NCBI RefSeq assembly: GCF_003945595.2
Contig: NW_024104420.1
Span: forward strand, 2,106,201-2,170,200
Direction of reading: 5' to 3'
Origin: Pipra filicauda
Lineage: Eukaryota > Chordata > Aves > Passeriformes > Pipridae
DNA length: 64,000 nucleotides
Made by a program: the position numbers and the translations under genes. Shown piece after piece: positions 53,183 to 64,000 of this stretch (positions are counted from its first letter, which is position 1; each line of letters starts with the position of its first letter). The notes beneath the pieces are model-generated. The model was not told where the DNA came from. It saw nothing but the letters and a program-made list of their open reading frames with translations, and ran no database searches.

Positions 53183-55198
53183 GAAAGGTTACTCTTAGAA
53201 GTCTGGTTCCTTTGTCTACTTGGTTTTTAGTTAATGTGTTCTTTTGATAACCTTTATATCATTTCATGGGATCGTGTAAAGCAGTTCAGGAAAAGCAGGT
53301 TAATAGAAGAATATAGACTCTAAAATGTTCTAAAAGATGTGGATTCTGGTCCCAGTGGAGACTGACACTAGCCTACTTACTGTAGCTGGAATGTATTGAT
53401 TTTCTTCTCCCCCATTTTAGCTGCACCACTGAATTAGGTATTGTGAAGCATCTTTCCCTCTGAAGAGAGGAAAAACTGTCATGAACTTCTTCACCCTAAC
53501 AGTACTGCATTTCAAACTAAACCTGATTGAATGGAAAAGTCTGTAAGGACCCTGTAACTCAGCTCCCCACTCTCATTTCTCTCTTTCCAACAGCTGTTCC
53601 AGCAACCTTAAGAAAGTATGATAGATGACTGTAAGACATTGATTTTAAAATCTTTTTTCATTGAAAACAACAACAATAAAACGATGTGAAACGATGCATT
53701 CCCGTGGCATGATCTCTGAAGGTTAGGGAAGTGGTCTTGTTCAGGTTTTCAGCAAGATGCTCAGTTACTGTTATAATTGGCTGATGAGTAGGTTTGGGCC
53801 TAACTAGAATGCCAGTGTTCGATTTCACAGTGTCCTCTGTGAAGATATGTCACCATTTACCCTGGCTTTAGTGACAATTTTCTAAAAAGGAAACTCGTGG
53901 GAAATCATTATGCTGTTTATATGTCTCCCTTGTTGGAGAGCATTATCCTGTGATATTTTAGCACTGTTTTCCACTGCATGATGGCATCTAGCTAAGGTTA
54001 AGGCAGAACAAGTCCCTTTGCAATTTTGTGACTATATTTTACTTACTGAAGGAGAAAAGATAACCGACAATTAAGTATTTCAGATGTCACTGAAAGAATG
54101 TGCAACTAATCAATTACATCCTTAGGGAACATGATTTTATGAAACTGATAAGGTAGAAAAATTGAGGATTTTGTTATTTGTGTTACATAATAATAATTGC
54201 ACCCTTTCAGTGAAAAAGACATTTCTGCTGATGTAAACATCAGGCTCTCCCTTGTGTTGTGTTGTGGGTTTTTTTCCTGAAGCACAGAGTAGTTCATTAA
54301 AGTGTGACAGTAACAGATAAACACTTTACAATTTTCTAAGAAAATATGGCACTTATACTCTTAGTTCAGCTGAAATCAATGAGTTGAAAAATGTATTTCT
54401 GGAGTCACTTCCCAAATCATTTGCTAGAGGTTATGTTAGATGTTTTACCTGTGGGGGTTTTTCATTTATTTTAGGAAGGAAATACACACGCTTGGGGTTT
54501 TTTCCTTAAATTAGTCTACTTAGCACTCTGGGGCCCATATTTGAAACTCATTGCTACGCTCTTGGTAGAATTTGAATGTAATAAGAATTCACATTAAAAT
54601 CAAACTAAGTGTGAGTTTTTATTTCTTTGAAAATATTTTTCTCATAACTTTCTAATGGCAGAGCAAACAAGGTAGTAGTCAAGCCAGCGTCATATATTCA
54701 CTTGAACAAGTGCTACAGTTGAGCATATTACATCACAAATCATAGATAGTGGTTGAGAGACTCTACCTGCTGGTTCCTTTCCTCCTCAGCTGTCATTTAA
54801 AGATCATCATGTTTGCAAAATATGTATTTCTTACAAGTTTTTAGACAGAAATAAAAAATCTGTTGCATTATGGATTGTTCCAGGTAAATTAAGCCACTTA
54901 TGGTAACATTGATTTCTAATTTAAGAGTATTCTTTGGAACAACTTAAATAGGAAGTTGAGAATGCTTACATTTTTTTCTAAAAGTCCACTTCGGGCCACC
55001 ACCAGAGGTAGGAAATGTATCTAGACAGATGCACCCAATCCTGTTGTTCCCAGGGTTTTTTTTTCTCTTTTCCTTTGGTTTCCACCATGTATTTTAAATG
55101 GCAAGATTATGTTCTCACCCTTAGTTGTATCGAAGCCAATGAAGTCAAGCCAGAAGATAATTTGCCCCCTTTTTAGGATATATAACTTGTATCTTCCC

Positions 55199-55213
55199 TT
55201 TTTTTTTTTTTTT
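55199..55213. repeat. Homopolymer T15
   Basis: A T15 run in intron 3 following CTTCCC. The long pyrimidine tract resembles an acceptor region, but no AG-led open exon follows. Confidence 0.8.
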
Positions 55214-56321
55214 AAATGTTCAAAGTGCGTGTCACATTACATTACCTCAGTTGAAAAATTCTCCTCTGTTCAATGCAGTCATTCCTGCCTTCATAAAATT
55301 CTGGAAATGACAAAATTCCCAATTAAGAGAGGTGGCATACAAATACAGTGAAGTGCAAAATTGCCTTTGCTTCTCTGCAAATTCTACATCTTCAAGTTTA
55401 GTGATCACCAAAGCAGCGTTATTGACAGGTAACAAACTGTATGGCTTAACACACTGAAACTGATGCTATTTGCTTACATCTTTTTGTGAAGTATATTTGA
55501 GCAAGGCCAGGATTAGCAGGGCCTGGGTTGACTTGATACATGTGAAAAAAATAGAATAAATAGAATGAGGTATTAATCTGGAGTGAGTGGAAGTAGAAAC
55601 AAATAGGTTTGTAAGAGCTGTCAAGAGTTTTCCTTTTATACAATGATGTATCCTTCTCTTCTTTCCTGTTCTGTTCAGCAGCCTCAGCAGGCAGCTCAAC
55701 TTTTGGAAAAAACAGTCAGGAGGTGTAAGTATGAGGTTGCATATAAGCACCGGATGCCCTTAAACATCTTTATACAACTTTCTGTGGTTCTTCATTGCAT
55801 ATAATTAGTAAGATGGTTTTATTTGAGCCAATGATATGCATTGTTATGCAATTCATGCACTGTCTGAATATGCATCCACCTTCACCCCTCCTTTTATGCA
55901 TAACCTGAATGCGGAACAGGATAAATTTTGCAGCAGCAAGGTGCTGATTTTGCAGAATGCAAATGAAGTGGCATTTTTTAAGGCATCTTCATATAGAGGT
56001 GAACTGAAAGGCTTAACACTTGCCAGCGTCTCAGACCTCCTTGATCATTACATCCATTAAAATCTAGAACAGAAAAGTTTAAAAGCTGCATTTTCCCCTG
56101 TTCTTTTATTCAAATTTGTTGGTGATGGCCTCAGCTGTTGATAAAGTGTAGACATTTGCAAATTGAACATTTGCAAATGTAACATAAAAAAAGAACCAGT
56201 GCTCAAATATCTTGGTTTTCAAATGCATTACTTTCTTTAAGTCCATTCACATCTTAAGTAATTTTAACACTAAGTGGGTTTTCCTTACACCAATAACCTT
56301 GTTACAAAACCTTCTGTAATG

Positions 56322-56382
56322 TCTAGATGACTTCTAGATGTCCCTTCCAACCTTTTTTTTTGTGTGATCCTGTTATCCTCTA
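56322..56382 (+). mobile_element. CR1 LINE terminal remnant
   Basis: 'CTAGATGTCCCTTCCAACCT' at about 56334-56353, followed by TGTGTGATCCTGTTATCC, matches the last ~60 bases of CR1 (GGTCCCTTCCAACC...CTGTGATTCTAT). Only the extreme 3' end remains. Confidence 0.65.
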
Positions 56383-57440
56383 TATATCATTGTGTCTCCC
56401 TTGTGATACTGAAGTATAAAAAAAATACACATGCAGGGATAAGTTACTTCCCAAATGTAAGCAGAGTAATGTTTCTTCCCATCACCAGACTTATTTCTTC
56501 TCTACATGTATTTCTTCTAACATAGGATGTGAAAGTGAACAGGATGAACATGAATAGCTTTACTTCTAAGAGTTGATCTATTTATAAATCCAGTGAAGTT
56601 TCTTCCATACATACAGTCACTTTGGGTTAGGACTTAATGAAGGAAAACTCTTTAGGGAAGAGCTTGTGGCTTTCATTTGCATGTGAAGTACATGTGTTTT
56701 CAGAATGTATGGCAATATGAACCGTAAAGAAATAGGGGCTTAATCTTTCAGGTGAGACATTGGTTGAATTTATGAACTGTTTTTGTTTGCCTTGTGAAAA
56801 TTGTAAATAATCTCATCAGTGAAAAAACAGAGGATGGCATCTGGCCATTATGTGGCCAGTATGTCATTGGTGTGGAAGGATGTGGCAGGTCTAGTGAGCA
56901 GCTCCTTGATCAGAGCTTTGTCATTAGGAGCCACAGTGCAGATACAAGGAGCACAGTGTAAGCTGACCTGTCAGGCGAAGCAAAGAGTTCCCCTTGTCAT
57001 TTACCAAGGCGTGCGCTAATAAAACTGCACAAAGTGGAGACTTCCTTCTTCCACTCACATGCCAGAGTGAGGTGAGCATGAAAGCATTGAGCTGAGGCTG
57101 CTTTATTTTATATTTTAAATAAACACAATTTTATTCACAAATGAGCATGCCAGTAACTTAGTTCCAGAATCAGACATCTCTGCTTGAGAGGCATCTAACT
57201 TGGCACCAACGATGGCAGGTGAAAGAGACTCTAGTAGGGTAAGCTGAATGTATTTTAATGTGATTCATCAAGAACTGTGGTTTTCCTGTTGAAATGAAGC
57301 ATTCCAAAATAGGTGTAAAAAAATGGACAATTGAAAAGTGTTGCAAGAGTGAAATGTTTTGGTAGCTTGAACGGAAGTATGCAATATTTAAAATATTTTT
57401 AAAATGCAGGATTCTATTTGCCTTCTTTTTTTTTTTACAG

Positions 57441-57535
57441 ACAGTCATTTTAGAAAATGAAGAGCTCCCTAAAATATTTCTTGATTTTCTGAACGTTCGC
57501 CATGTACCTACTTTGCCAAAAGCAGAAAGCTGTGG
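57441..57535 (+). CDS. SNX24: SNX24 coding exon 4 (end of PX domain)
   Basis: This exon encodes residues 64-94 plus two bases of residue 95, beginning TVILENEELPKIFLDFLNV and ending PTLPKAESCG. The acceptor is a T-rich run then TTACAG|ACA, and the donor is TGTGG|GTAAG. It supplies the last PX helix (ILENEELPKIFLDFL), and with it the PX domain is complete. The family reads almost identically, with conservative changes such as K-I-F in place of K-L-F. The exon ends after two bases of the glycine codon, which the next exon completes with C. No frame disruption is present. Confidence 0.96.
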
Positions 57536-58637
57536 GTAAGCTCTTATTTACTGAAAAATACATGGAGGCCAAAAGGCCCATATCCACTCAGTGCTGATGC
57601 AATTCCATTGACTTAAAATGGTCTTGCTGCCAGCTCTTAACACTGTAAAATAAACGGGCATTAGGTTCATGTTAAGTATGTTTATATATCCCCAAAAGGT
57701 CGTAAAATAAATCCAGACAGTTCAAAGACAGAAGTGATGAAATGTAATATTCTTGGAAAGCAAAGAAGTTTAGATGAGAAAAATATGATTTTCTCATAGA
57801 TCTTGAAGTATCTACTGAAATGTAAGATTTTCATAAACACTCACTAAAATTGCATAGAAAGCCTGTGCATGTGTTTTAGAGTCATAGTATCTGCACAAAA
57901 AAGAAGTTCATTCTGCGATCATTTTATGATCTCTCTCTGAGTGTTCAAAAATGAAGTTTTTCACCTTTCTGATGACATCTACCCCAATGACCCAACTGCC
58001 CTTCCCCTGGGAAGGGTTCTTAATCAGGGTGGCAGGAGGGAATCTTAGTATGATTAGTGCAATGACTATAGAAATACCCAAAACAGTGTAACTGGAAGCT
58101 CTGTTACCTCTGCAGCTGTGAACTTTGTAGGGAGAATTTTTTTGCTATATAAGCTGGCGTGGTTGATAGTCCAGGAACATTACCAGAATCCCCAGAAAGC
58201 TACGTGGCCCTCTTCCACTTTGCAGTAGGCTCTTTGGGTCTGCAGTGGCACGAAGGCTAATTGACTTGAAGATAATTTTGAGGCCCTCTTACACTTGGAG
58301 GTATCTGTGACCCAAGGCATTGTCTGGAGGGATTCAGAAGCTAACAGACTTGTAGTTGTCACTTGTAGTTAATGATATCAGCCAGTATCCTCCGTGAGAC
58401 TGTACCCCAACACTTCATAGACAGATGGATGGAAATGATTGTGAACCTGTTACGGTCTTTTTCAAGTAGTGGTGGTTGTAAAATGATACAATCTCCCATA
58501 TTCATCTTGTTAAACTGCATCATAAAGCCAATGGCCAGAAAAAGATCACTTCCTTTGGTGATTCTTAAGGAATTTGGGTTTTTTAATTATAAAATTAATT
58601 TTGTTGGAACTAAAGTTTTCTCTCACTTTACTTGCAG
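57536..58637 (+). other. SNX24: SNX24 intron 4
   Basis: A 1.1-kb intron from GTAAG to TTACTTGCAG. I see no transposon, repeat or gene inside it. Confidence 0.93.
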
Positions 58638-58670
58638 CTCTTTTGATGAAACAGAATCTGAAGAATCAAG
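58638..58670 (+). CDS. SNX24: SNX24 coding exon 5 (acidic linker micro-exon)
   Basis: A 33-base exon that completes Gly95 and encodes SFDETESEES plus two bases of residue 106. The acceptor is CTTGCAG|CTC and the donor TCAAG|GTGAGC. The product is an acidic, serine-rich linker with casein-kinase-2-like contexts (S/T followed by D/E, seen directly as SFDE and TESEES). It lies outside the folded PX domain and is probably flexible. Its ends are in phases that accept either exon 6 or the candidate exon at 61662-61783. Confidence 0.95.
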
Positions 58671-59538
58671 GTGAGCTTGATTCCTACTCTTTCTAGGACA
58701 ACTACTTGAAATTATTGGAGTTTACTGTATTTGGTCCTTGCAGCTGATGAATAAGCAGTAGTTTAGCATTAAAATTAGATGTGGTTTTTAAATGTAACGG
58801 CTAGTTTTATCAGCTCTGCTAGATCTGTCCATTTGTAGTGTGAATTGAGCATCCTTATGCTAGTTTTGAGAAATTCCTTATAAAACTAGTAGAATATTGC
58901 TAGCTCTGAAATATATCTGGGAATGTATTTTTCATAGCAAGAAGATTTAGCAGAAGAAATTAAAGGTTTGGGTTGTCCCTGATGTGTTTGATAGAGCTTT
59001 GTATGTATCTGGTTGCACTGCTTGGCATGTGTAGGCAGAGAGGAGGGGGCTGGGAGAGGGTGGCTGTACCATGACCAGGGTGGGAGTCAGGCCTGTGAGG
59101 GGCTTACAAGGACTTTGTGAGTGAGGGGTACAGCTACTGCTTTAGAGGCTGCAAGAACATGGTGACATTTTGAGTCTGTTTGGTGTCCTGAAGAACCTGT
59201 AGACATGGAGCCAGGTTGCAGATGATCTTGTAGCCTGCATTACACCAAGTGCCAGGGAGCAGAGCAGGATCAGGAGGTTTCAAAGCCAGCTGCAAGCCAC
59301 CCCTCCAGGATCCAGCCCCTTTACCTCCAACTTCACGTTGAGGGTTTCACTGTGTGGCTGAGGAGCAGCAAGCTTTGCTTCAAGGAGACGGAGCCTGCCC
59401 TGTTGGGCAGTGCTGGTGTGTGGAAATGCACCTTGTGGCTCCTGTGCAGCTCGACCACCTCGCTTTATCAAAGCTAGTTTGTAGAATATTCTGTGTGGTG
59501 TCCCTTGATACTGACATCCCTGTTCTTGACCTTTCCAG
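58671..59538 (+). other. SNX24: SNX24 intron 5
   Basis: A 0.87-kb intron from GTGAGC to CTTTCCAG. Its second half (about 59030-59520) is clearly richer in G and C than the surrounding introns, yet I recognise no transposon in it. The minus-strand open frame of 100 codons here (59582-59280) overlaps exon 6 and has no family match. Confidence 0.9.
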
Positions 59539-59603
59539 CAAACTGTCCCACCAGCCTGTGCTGCTGTTCCTAAGGGATCCATATGTCTTGCCTAAAGCCA
59601 ACG
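59539..59603 (+). CDS. SNX24: SNX24 coding exon 6 (C-terminal tail)
   Basis: This 65-base exon completes Ser106 and encodes residues 107-127 (KLSHQPVLLFLRDPYVLPKAN), leaving one base (G) of residue 128. The acceptor is CTTTCCAG|CAA and the donor AACG|GTAATC. The hydrophobic stretch VLLFLRDPYVLP is a hallmark of the SNX24/SNX22 C-terminal extension and is well conserved. Joined to exon 7 the sequence reads KAND-DFPN, which from memory may be one residue longer than mammalian SNX24 at this junction. The donor is weaker than its neighbours (GTAATC rather than GTAAGT), so it may be subject to regulated or shifted use. Confidence 0.94.
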
Positions 59604-60509
59604 GTAATCAAACCTGTCATCTGTCAACGGAACTTTACTGATCTGACCCTGCACCACATAAACCACATTATTATTAATACAAGCCTAGTCAAATGACACT
59701 GGTCCAAAATCTAATAGCCTGCCAATAAAACAATAGTTCTTGTGTAAGAAACCATTAAAACACTAAGTGGGATGGGTGATTTATAAAAGGCTGGAATTTT
59801 CTTCCCCAGTTGTTCTCTCAGACAAACCTACTGAGAATTCAAATCAAAAGATGAAGAACATTGCTTTTCCTTTCTTATTGTTGACCCTTTGGGCTATTTT
59901 GCCTGAAGAATTTGAACTTAGAGGCCTAGTCCTTTGTAAGTGCTTTTTCCCTAAACACCAGTCGATCTTCTGCAACCATGTTTGTAATTCCATTTGGATT
60001 ATTACTATTTCTTATCATTTATAACCTCTAGAGATCTTTCCGGGGGAAAAAATGTATACTTTAAGTATAATTGATGTGTTTCACAGGACATTTACATTAG
60101 CCTTCATCTCATAATACATGGTTCAAAAGAGTGTTTGAAATAGCTTGTTATAACCCCTTTTCATAAAAAAAAAAGTTCTTTGAATTATTAATTCAGAAAA
60201 TTTACCCTCTCTTAAATTAAATGTGTGCAGGGAAAAAAAAAGTACCATTTTAAGAGCGTGTTCCTCCTGGGTTTGTCATTTTACTTGCTTGAACTGTTAT
60301 TTCTACTAAATTTTTTATTAAAATTGTAATAGCTTTCATGAGAGAATTTTCTCCCTGAGCTGTACATTAGGATTCTTTTTTAATGTGGCATTTTGTTTGA
60401 TTTTACAAAATACTGTGTAGAAATCAATAGTCAGATTCTTGCACTGCCTTGAAAACCATTAAATTTTTAAGAGTAAATTTATGAACGAACACTTTTTTGC
60501 TTGCAGTTT

Positions 60510-60695
60510 CTCAAAATGCGTATCAAGGGAGGGCGTAAAGAGGACAAAGCCAGTCTCTTTTCAGTGCTGCCCAGTGACAGGACTAGAATAGCAGGAATAT
60601 CAGGAAGCACTTTTTCACCAACACAGTTTGCCCAGAGTGGTGGTGAAGTCTCCATCCCTGGAGATACTCTGAAGCTGTCTGGACAGTCCTTTGTG
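60510..60695 (+). mobile_element. CR1 LINE fragment lacking its terminus
   Basis: The sequence follows the CR1 3' region 'CTCTTTTCAGTGCTGCCCAG'TGACAGGAC, then 'ATATCAGGAAGCACTTTTTC'ACC, then GCCCAGAGTGGTGGTGAAGT'CTCCATCCCTGGAGA. It is sense, divergent, truncated at both ends, and explains the 83-codon open frame at 60501-60752. Confidence 0.8.
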
Positions 60696-61661
60696 ACCCA
60701 GTCCACATTAGAAGACACATTTCAGGGTTGTTTAGTTTTTACTTTGACTTAGCACTAGTCTGCTCACATGTACTGAATGTCCATTTGAGGCTGGAGTGCA
60801 AATCACGAACTCAATGAATCAAAGCACAGTAAGGGGAGAGGGTCCCTTCACAAGGCCACTTCTGACACAAGTGACAACAGTGATGAAGAAGCACCCACAG
60901 AGTTACCTCTGTTTAAAATTTGTTACTCATATGAATGAGACACATGGCACGTATTAAACTTACTGTTTAATGCTCCTCCTAATTGCATACTTGATTCCTT
61001 GAGAACATAGTCTAAATGATGAAAATCATTTAATTCTGTACCATTCTGAACAGATAAGATGGATTTCATATACAGTTATCCTGAAAAATTGTGATGGTAC
61101 TTAATATTTGCAGCGCACATGTAACATTTTGCTGTAAGATTTCTGTTCAGGATTTTGCAGTTCTGTGATGATATTTATCTTCCATAACATGTACTCCAAG
61201 GAAGGCTAAACTTCCTCTTTGTGAAATCATTAGGAACCTAATTTTGTAATTAATTTTGTAACTATTCTTTTAAGTAGTGTTTTTCTTGGATTAAGATAAA
61301 AGCTTCTTCTAATGTGTAAGATGTTTAATTATAAACTTGGCCTCCTTAATGATATCTGAAACAATGGACATTTCAGACTTTTGCCAAGGCATTTTCTGGC
61401 CTTGAATCAAAATATTTAGAATTTTATATGGCAGGGGAATATTCTTGTGTTTGAAAACCCTAAAACATCAAATTCATTTGCAAGCTATTTTTAACTTAAT
61501 GAATTCAAACACAAATTAGAAAGTGAGTTGTGGTTTAAAAAAGAAAGAAGAAAACCAAATTTTAAGTCTAGAGGCTCTACTAGTTGACTCAAGTCTAGTT
61601 AGAAAGAAACACAGATTTTACACAACTGCCATTGCCTTTAATTCTTTTTCTTTGTTTTTAG

Positions 61662-61783
61662 TTTGCAGCACAGAGAAAATATAGATGAGCTTTCTAAAAT
61701 TTTCCCTCTCAGATCAGTTCTTACTTTGATAGATTCTGATTCCCTTGTAAAAACAGCCAAGGTTGTTCAACCTATGACCAAAA
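61662..61783 (+). CDS. Candidate alternative SNX24 exon, phase-equivalent to exon 6
   Basis: A 122-base segment flanked by a good acceptor (TTTTTCTTTGTTTTTAG at 61645-61661) and a strong donor (AAAA|GTAAGTG at 61784). It is open for 40 codons, starting LQHRENIDELSKIF, through LTLIDSDSLVKTAK, to VVQPMTK. It enters needing one base and leaves one base over, exactly like exon 6. Splicing exon 5 to it and on to exon 7 therefore keeps frame (AG+T = Ser; A+AT = Asn, then DFPN). Inclusion of both exons would give a TAG at 61682-61684, about 100 bases before the last junction. If the donor is not used, the frame runs to a TAA at about 61900 with AATAAA at 61931, so it could also be an alternative terminal exon. 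I do not recognise the peptide. Whether it is spliced is unproven. Confidence 0.4.
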
Positions 61784-63848
61784 GTAAGTGTCCATTAACA
61801 AATAACTATTTGTTGTATGTTTTCTTTGAAGAAGGTGAACCATTGTTTCAATCAGAAGTCTTTCCTGGATACAGGAATGCCTGTGTTAACATATTTCCAT
61901 AAAATAGGAAATAGTGTGAGTTTTAAACAAAATAAATAGCTCTTTCTGGAACATAATACTCCAAGGATATTTTTACCCTCTCATTGCACTGTTACTTGTC
62001 TTTATAAAATATAGTCTTGCCATTATTCTGATGACCAAGCTTTAAGCACTGTTGAGTTGCAAAACAACTTTCCAAAAATAAGATTCACGGTTACAAACCT
62101 CATTGACTTTCAGATTCCCTTTTTCATGATGTATCTAACAGTCTGGGTGCACATCGCTTTTTGTGTAAGGGTGTGGGGAGAAAAAAAAAAAAGTAATATT
62201 CTTAAAAAAAATAAAGGAAAAACCTAATATTCTGCAAATTGAAGACGATACCTCAGAAGCTAAAAAAAAATGGAATCTGAGATTTACTGTCACTTGTTTG
62301 AAAATTGTTATGATGATTCTTTAAGCCATGCAAATATCACAGATCTGTAAGACTGTGCTTTGATGTATTTATACATTTAACTTGAATTGATATGCCTGAT
62401 TTTTTTAAGCAGCAAAGGATCACAGTAACTCTAATGTTGCAGAGTTGTATAATTTTTTAAATCAATCTTTATTTTCCTATATATACTGTATGTTATAAAA
62501 GAACCAATAAAAACTGACTTCTGGAACTGCAGCCTTTAGTTTAGAAGGAAAGCATCTGATTGCCTTTACAAGTGTATTTTTAATACCATTCATGACAAGT
62601 GCATAGGGTTATTCTTCCAGGGTAATTTGAGACAGCTGAACTTGCACGATTTGAGGAAACATTATTAGATTCAAAATATTAACAAGTCATTTGTAATTAT
62701 GACTTACTGTGAGAAATTGGGGAGAATTATGCGTGTTTTGTTTACAGTGGAGATTACAGTTTGTTAAAACATCCTAAAATATCTGTTTGTAACATCTTTA
62801 ATATTCTAGAATCACCTCATTAATACCAATGAAATAACATATTTAAGCTAATAAGGATTTTTTTAATAAAGTCCAAATCTACTTTTTGTTCCGTATTTTT
62901 ACCCCCAAAATTATTTTTGTGAAAGAATTAGTGGCAAAACCTAATTCCCATCCACATTAGGTGATCTAATATGTCTAGTATCTAATGATTCTTAAAAAAG
63001 TTTGACCTCCCCTTTGTGAATATCCTGTCAGCTGATAGTTGAAGATTTGGTAAGTGTGGAAAATTCTGTATCAGAAATAGTCTATTCTTAAAGGCAAACC
63101 CATTTCCTAGTGCACTAGCAATTTTAAGGTTGTAAGATGTGATCAGAAATTCTTACTATTAATGCCTGGTCATTTAAGTAATCCCTTCATTAAAAACTCA
63201 GGTACATTTCAAAAATCTTTTCACTTCAATGATGTACATCCTGCCATTCCTCTGCTTGGATCTTTTACTGTGTTCTATCAGGTAATTCTTTCATGTCAAA
63301 TTGAACATGAAAATTAACTGCCAGTTTTCTCTGCATCTGTGATAACAAAATAGTGGGGATTTTTTTCCTTCAAATATTATAGGATGACTTTTTGTAACAT
63401 GTGACATTTTATGTTGGACAACCTGAAAATTTCCTGCCTCAAATAATCATTTCTGTCTTCTCAGTCTAAACATTGCTGTAAACCACAATCAAAAAAACAG
63501 TTTTGAAGTATTCCCAGTAGCAATCTTGAAATTTCTTCAAGTATATTGAGATTTTGTCAGAAATTGAATTGCCAGTGTAATCCATCTTCCTTGTGAGAAG
63601 AGATTCAGATAAAGAGCTGGAGCCTAGCAGCATTAAGTATTAGAACATCCCTTTAAATCAATAAGCTACAAATCTGGCAGCGCATTCATGCAATGCCCAG
63701 TGCTACCCTAAAGTGGCTTTAGTGCTGAAACAGCATTACTAATAGCACATCCCAACATGGATAAACATTAACCTAAAGTGTAGGAGGCCTTGCCTAGTTA
63801 AGTTCCACAAAAACATTTATATTGTACTGACATGGATAAGAAAGTAAG

Positions 63849-63881
63849 TTTCTTTCTTTTTTCTTTTTCTTTTTTTTTCAG
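63849..63881 (+). promoter_or_regulatory. SNX24: Long polypyrimidine tract and acceptor of SNX24 exon 7
   Basis: Thirty-one uninterrupted pyrimidines, mostly T with single C, run directly into AG at 63880-63881. This is a strong acceptor, with binding potential for U2AF and PTB-type proteins. Confidence 0.85.
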
Positions 63882-63952
63882 ATGACTTCCCAAACGTAGT
63901 TATAGATGGCATTCTACATGGAATATTTTATCCTCATTTACTGCCTAGGTAG
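63882..63952 (+). CDS. SNX24: SNX24 last coding exon (C-terminus and stop)
   Basis: Two bases complete residue 128 (G+AT = Asp). Residues 129-150 follow, reading DFPNVVIDGILHGIFYPH and LLPR, then TAG at 63950-63952. The VVIDGILHGIFYPHL motif is the conserved C-terminal end of SNX24, so the gene is complete at its 3' end. All six exons joined give 150 residues; with about 20 from the unseen first exon the protein is about 170 residues, the expected family length. I see no frameshift or premature stop in any of the six exons, so the gene looks functional. Expected role: PI3P-dependent association with endosomes in vesicle sorting, with no BAR domain or transmembrane segment. Confidence 0.96.
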
Positions 63953-64000
63953 AAGTGATGTGTGGGGAGAAGAAGCTGAAGCAAGTCTCTGAGTCACATT
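63953..64000 (+). other. SNX24: Start of SNX24 3' UTR
   Basis: The 48 bases after the stop codon. No polyadenylation signal is seen before the window ends, so the 3' UTR continues beyond it. Confidence 0.9.

Larger units (their letters stand above)
28786..57440 (+). other. SNX24: SNX24 intron 3 (28.7 kb)
   Basis: This long intron runs between the GTGAGT donor and the acceptor at 57421-57440 (T-rich run, then ACAG). Recognisable contents are CR1 pieces at about 29.92, 31.47-31.83, 49.76-50.81 and 56.32-56.38 kb, several mono- to tetranucleotide repeats, and a homeodomain-motif cluster near 40 kb. From about 31.83 to 49.5 kb I see no transposon, which is a notably repeat-poor stretch. Open frames up to about 130 codons occur (for example 41502-41849 and 42117-42515). 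They lack splice sites, family matches or coding-like composition, so I do not call them genes. From 50.81 to 56.32 kb I see nothing beyond simple repeats. Confidence 0.9.
59604..63881 (+). other. SNX24: SNX24 intron 6
   Basis: A 4.3-kb intron from GTAATC to the long pyrimidine tract before exon 7. It contains a CR1 remnant (60510-60695) and an exon-like open segment (61662-61783). The remainder is AT-rich unique sequence with short A and T runs (for example near 60168 and 62178). Confidence 0.9.

Noticed and set aside
56819..57019. 66-codon frame before exon 4 followed by an AATAAA-like AT-rich stretch
   Set aside because: No acceptor in phase with exon 3 and no similarity to SNX24; not supportable as an alternative exon.
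59280..59582. 100-codon minus-strand frame overlapping SNX24 exon 6
   Set aside because: Antisense to a confirmed coding exon, with no recognisable domain; explained by GC-rich composition.
60501..60752. 83-codon open frame on + strand that looked coding-like
   Set aside because: Its body matches a degraded CR1 3' region, so the frame is transposon-derived.

Overview
The window is vertebrate nuclear DNA, and almost certainly from a bird. It is AT-rich, gene-poor and littered with CR1 (chicken repeat 1) LINE fragments, whose 3' ends carry the typical 'AATCATAGAATCA...TTGGAAGGGACC' signature. Exons are short and flanked by GT/AG splice sites. There is no bacterial-type organisation, no CRISPR array and no virus-like gene.

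One protein-coding gene spans the whole window on the + strand: SNX24, a small PX-domain sorting nexin. Six coding exons can be read, at 21830-21913, 28681-28785, 57441-57535, 58638-58670, 59539-59603 and 63882-63952. Joined, their phases agree and give 150 residues ending at a TAG. They include the PX signatures RYSEF and PEIPSK and the usual short acidic C-terminal tail. The first coding exon (about 20 residues in the family) is not visible, so positions 1-21829 are read as the 3' part of intron 1. Only about 50 bases of 3' UTR are present. The region containing SNX24 lies on the Z chromosome in chicken, so this window may be Z-linked (inference).

Layout: 1-21.8 kb is intron 1, with three CR1 pieces and an unusual pair of RTE-like retrotransposon 3' ends in opposite orientation (17.2-18.5 kb). 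21.9-28.7 kb is intron 2, with a CR1 piece beside a GC-richer block that reads as a dead TOPORS-like RING-finger gene. 28.8-57.4 kb is a very long intron 3, mostly unique AT-rich sequence with a few CR1 copies and simple repeats. 57.4-64 kb is the compact 3' end of the gene.

The most interesting points are: (1) an unannotated-looking 122-bp open exon in intron 6 whose phases make it interchangeable with exon 6; (2) two 349-bp, about 96% identical RTE-like arms in head-to-head inverted arrangement inside transcribed sequence, both with open reading frames; (3) the TOPORS-like pseudogene, in which several RING zinc ligands are lost.
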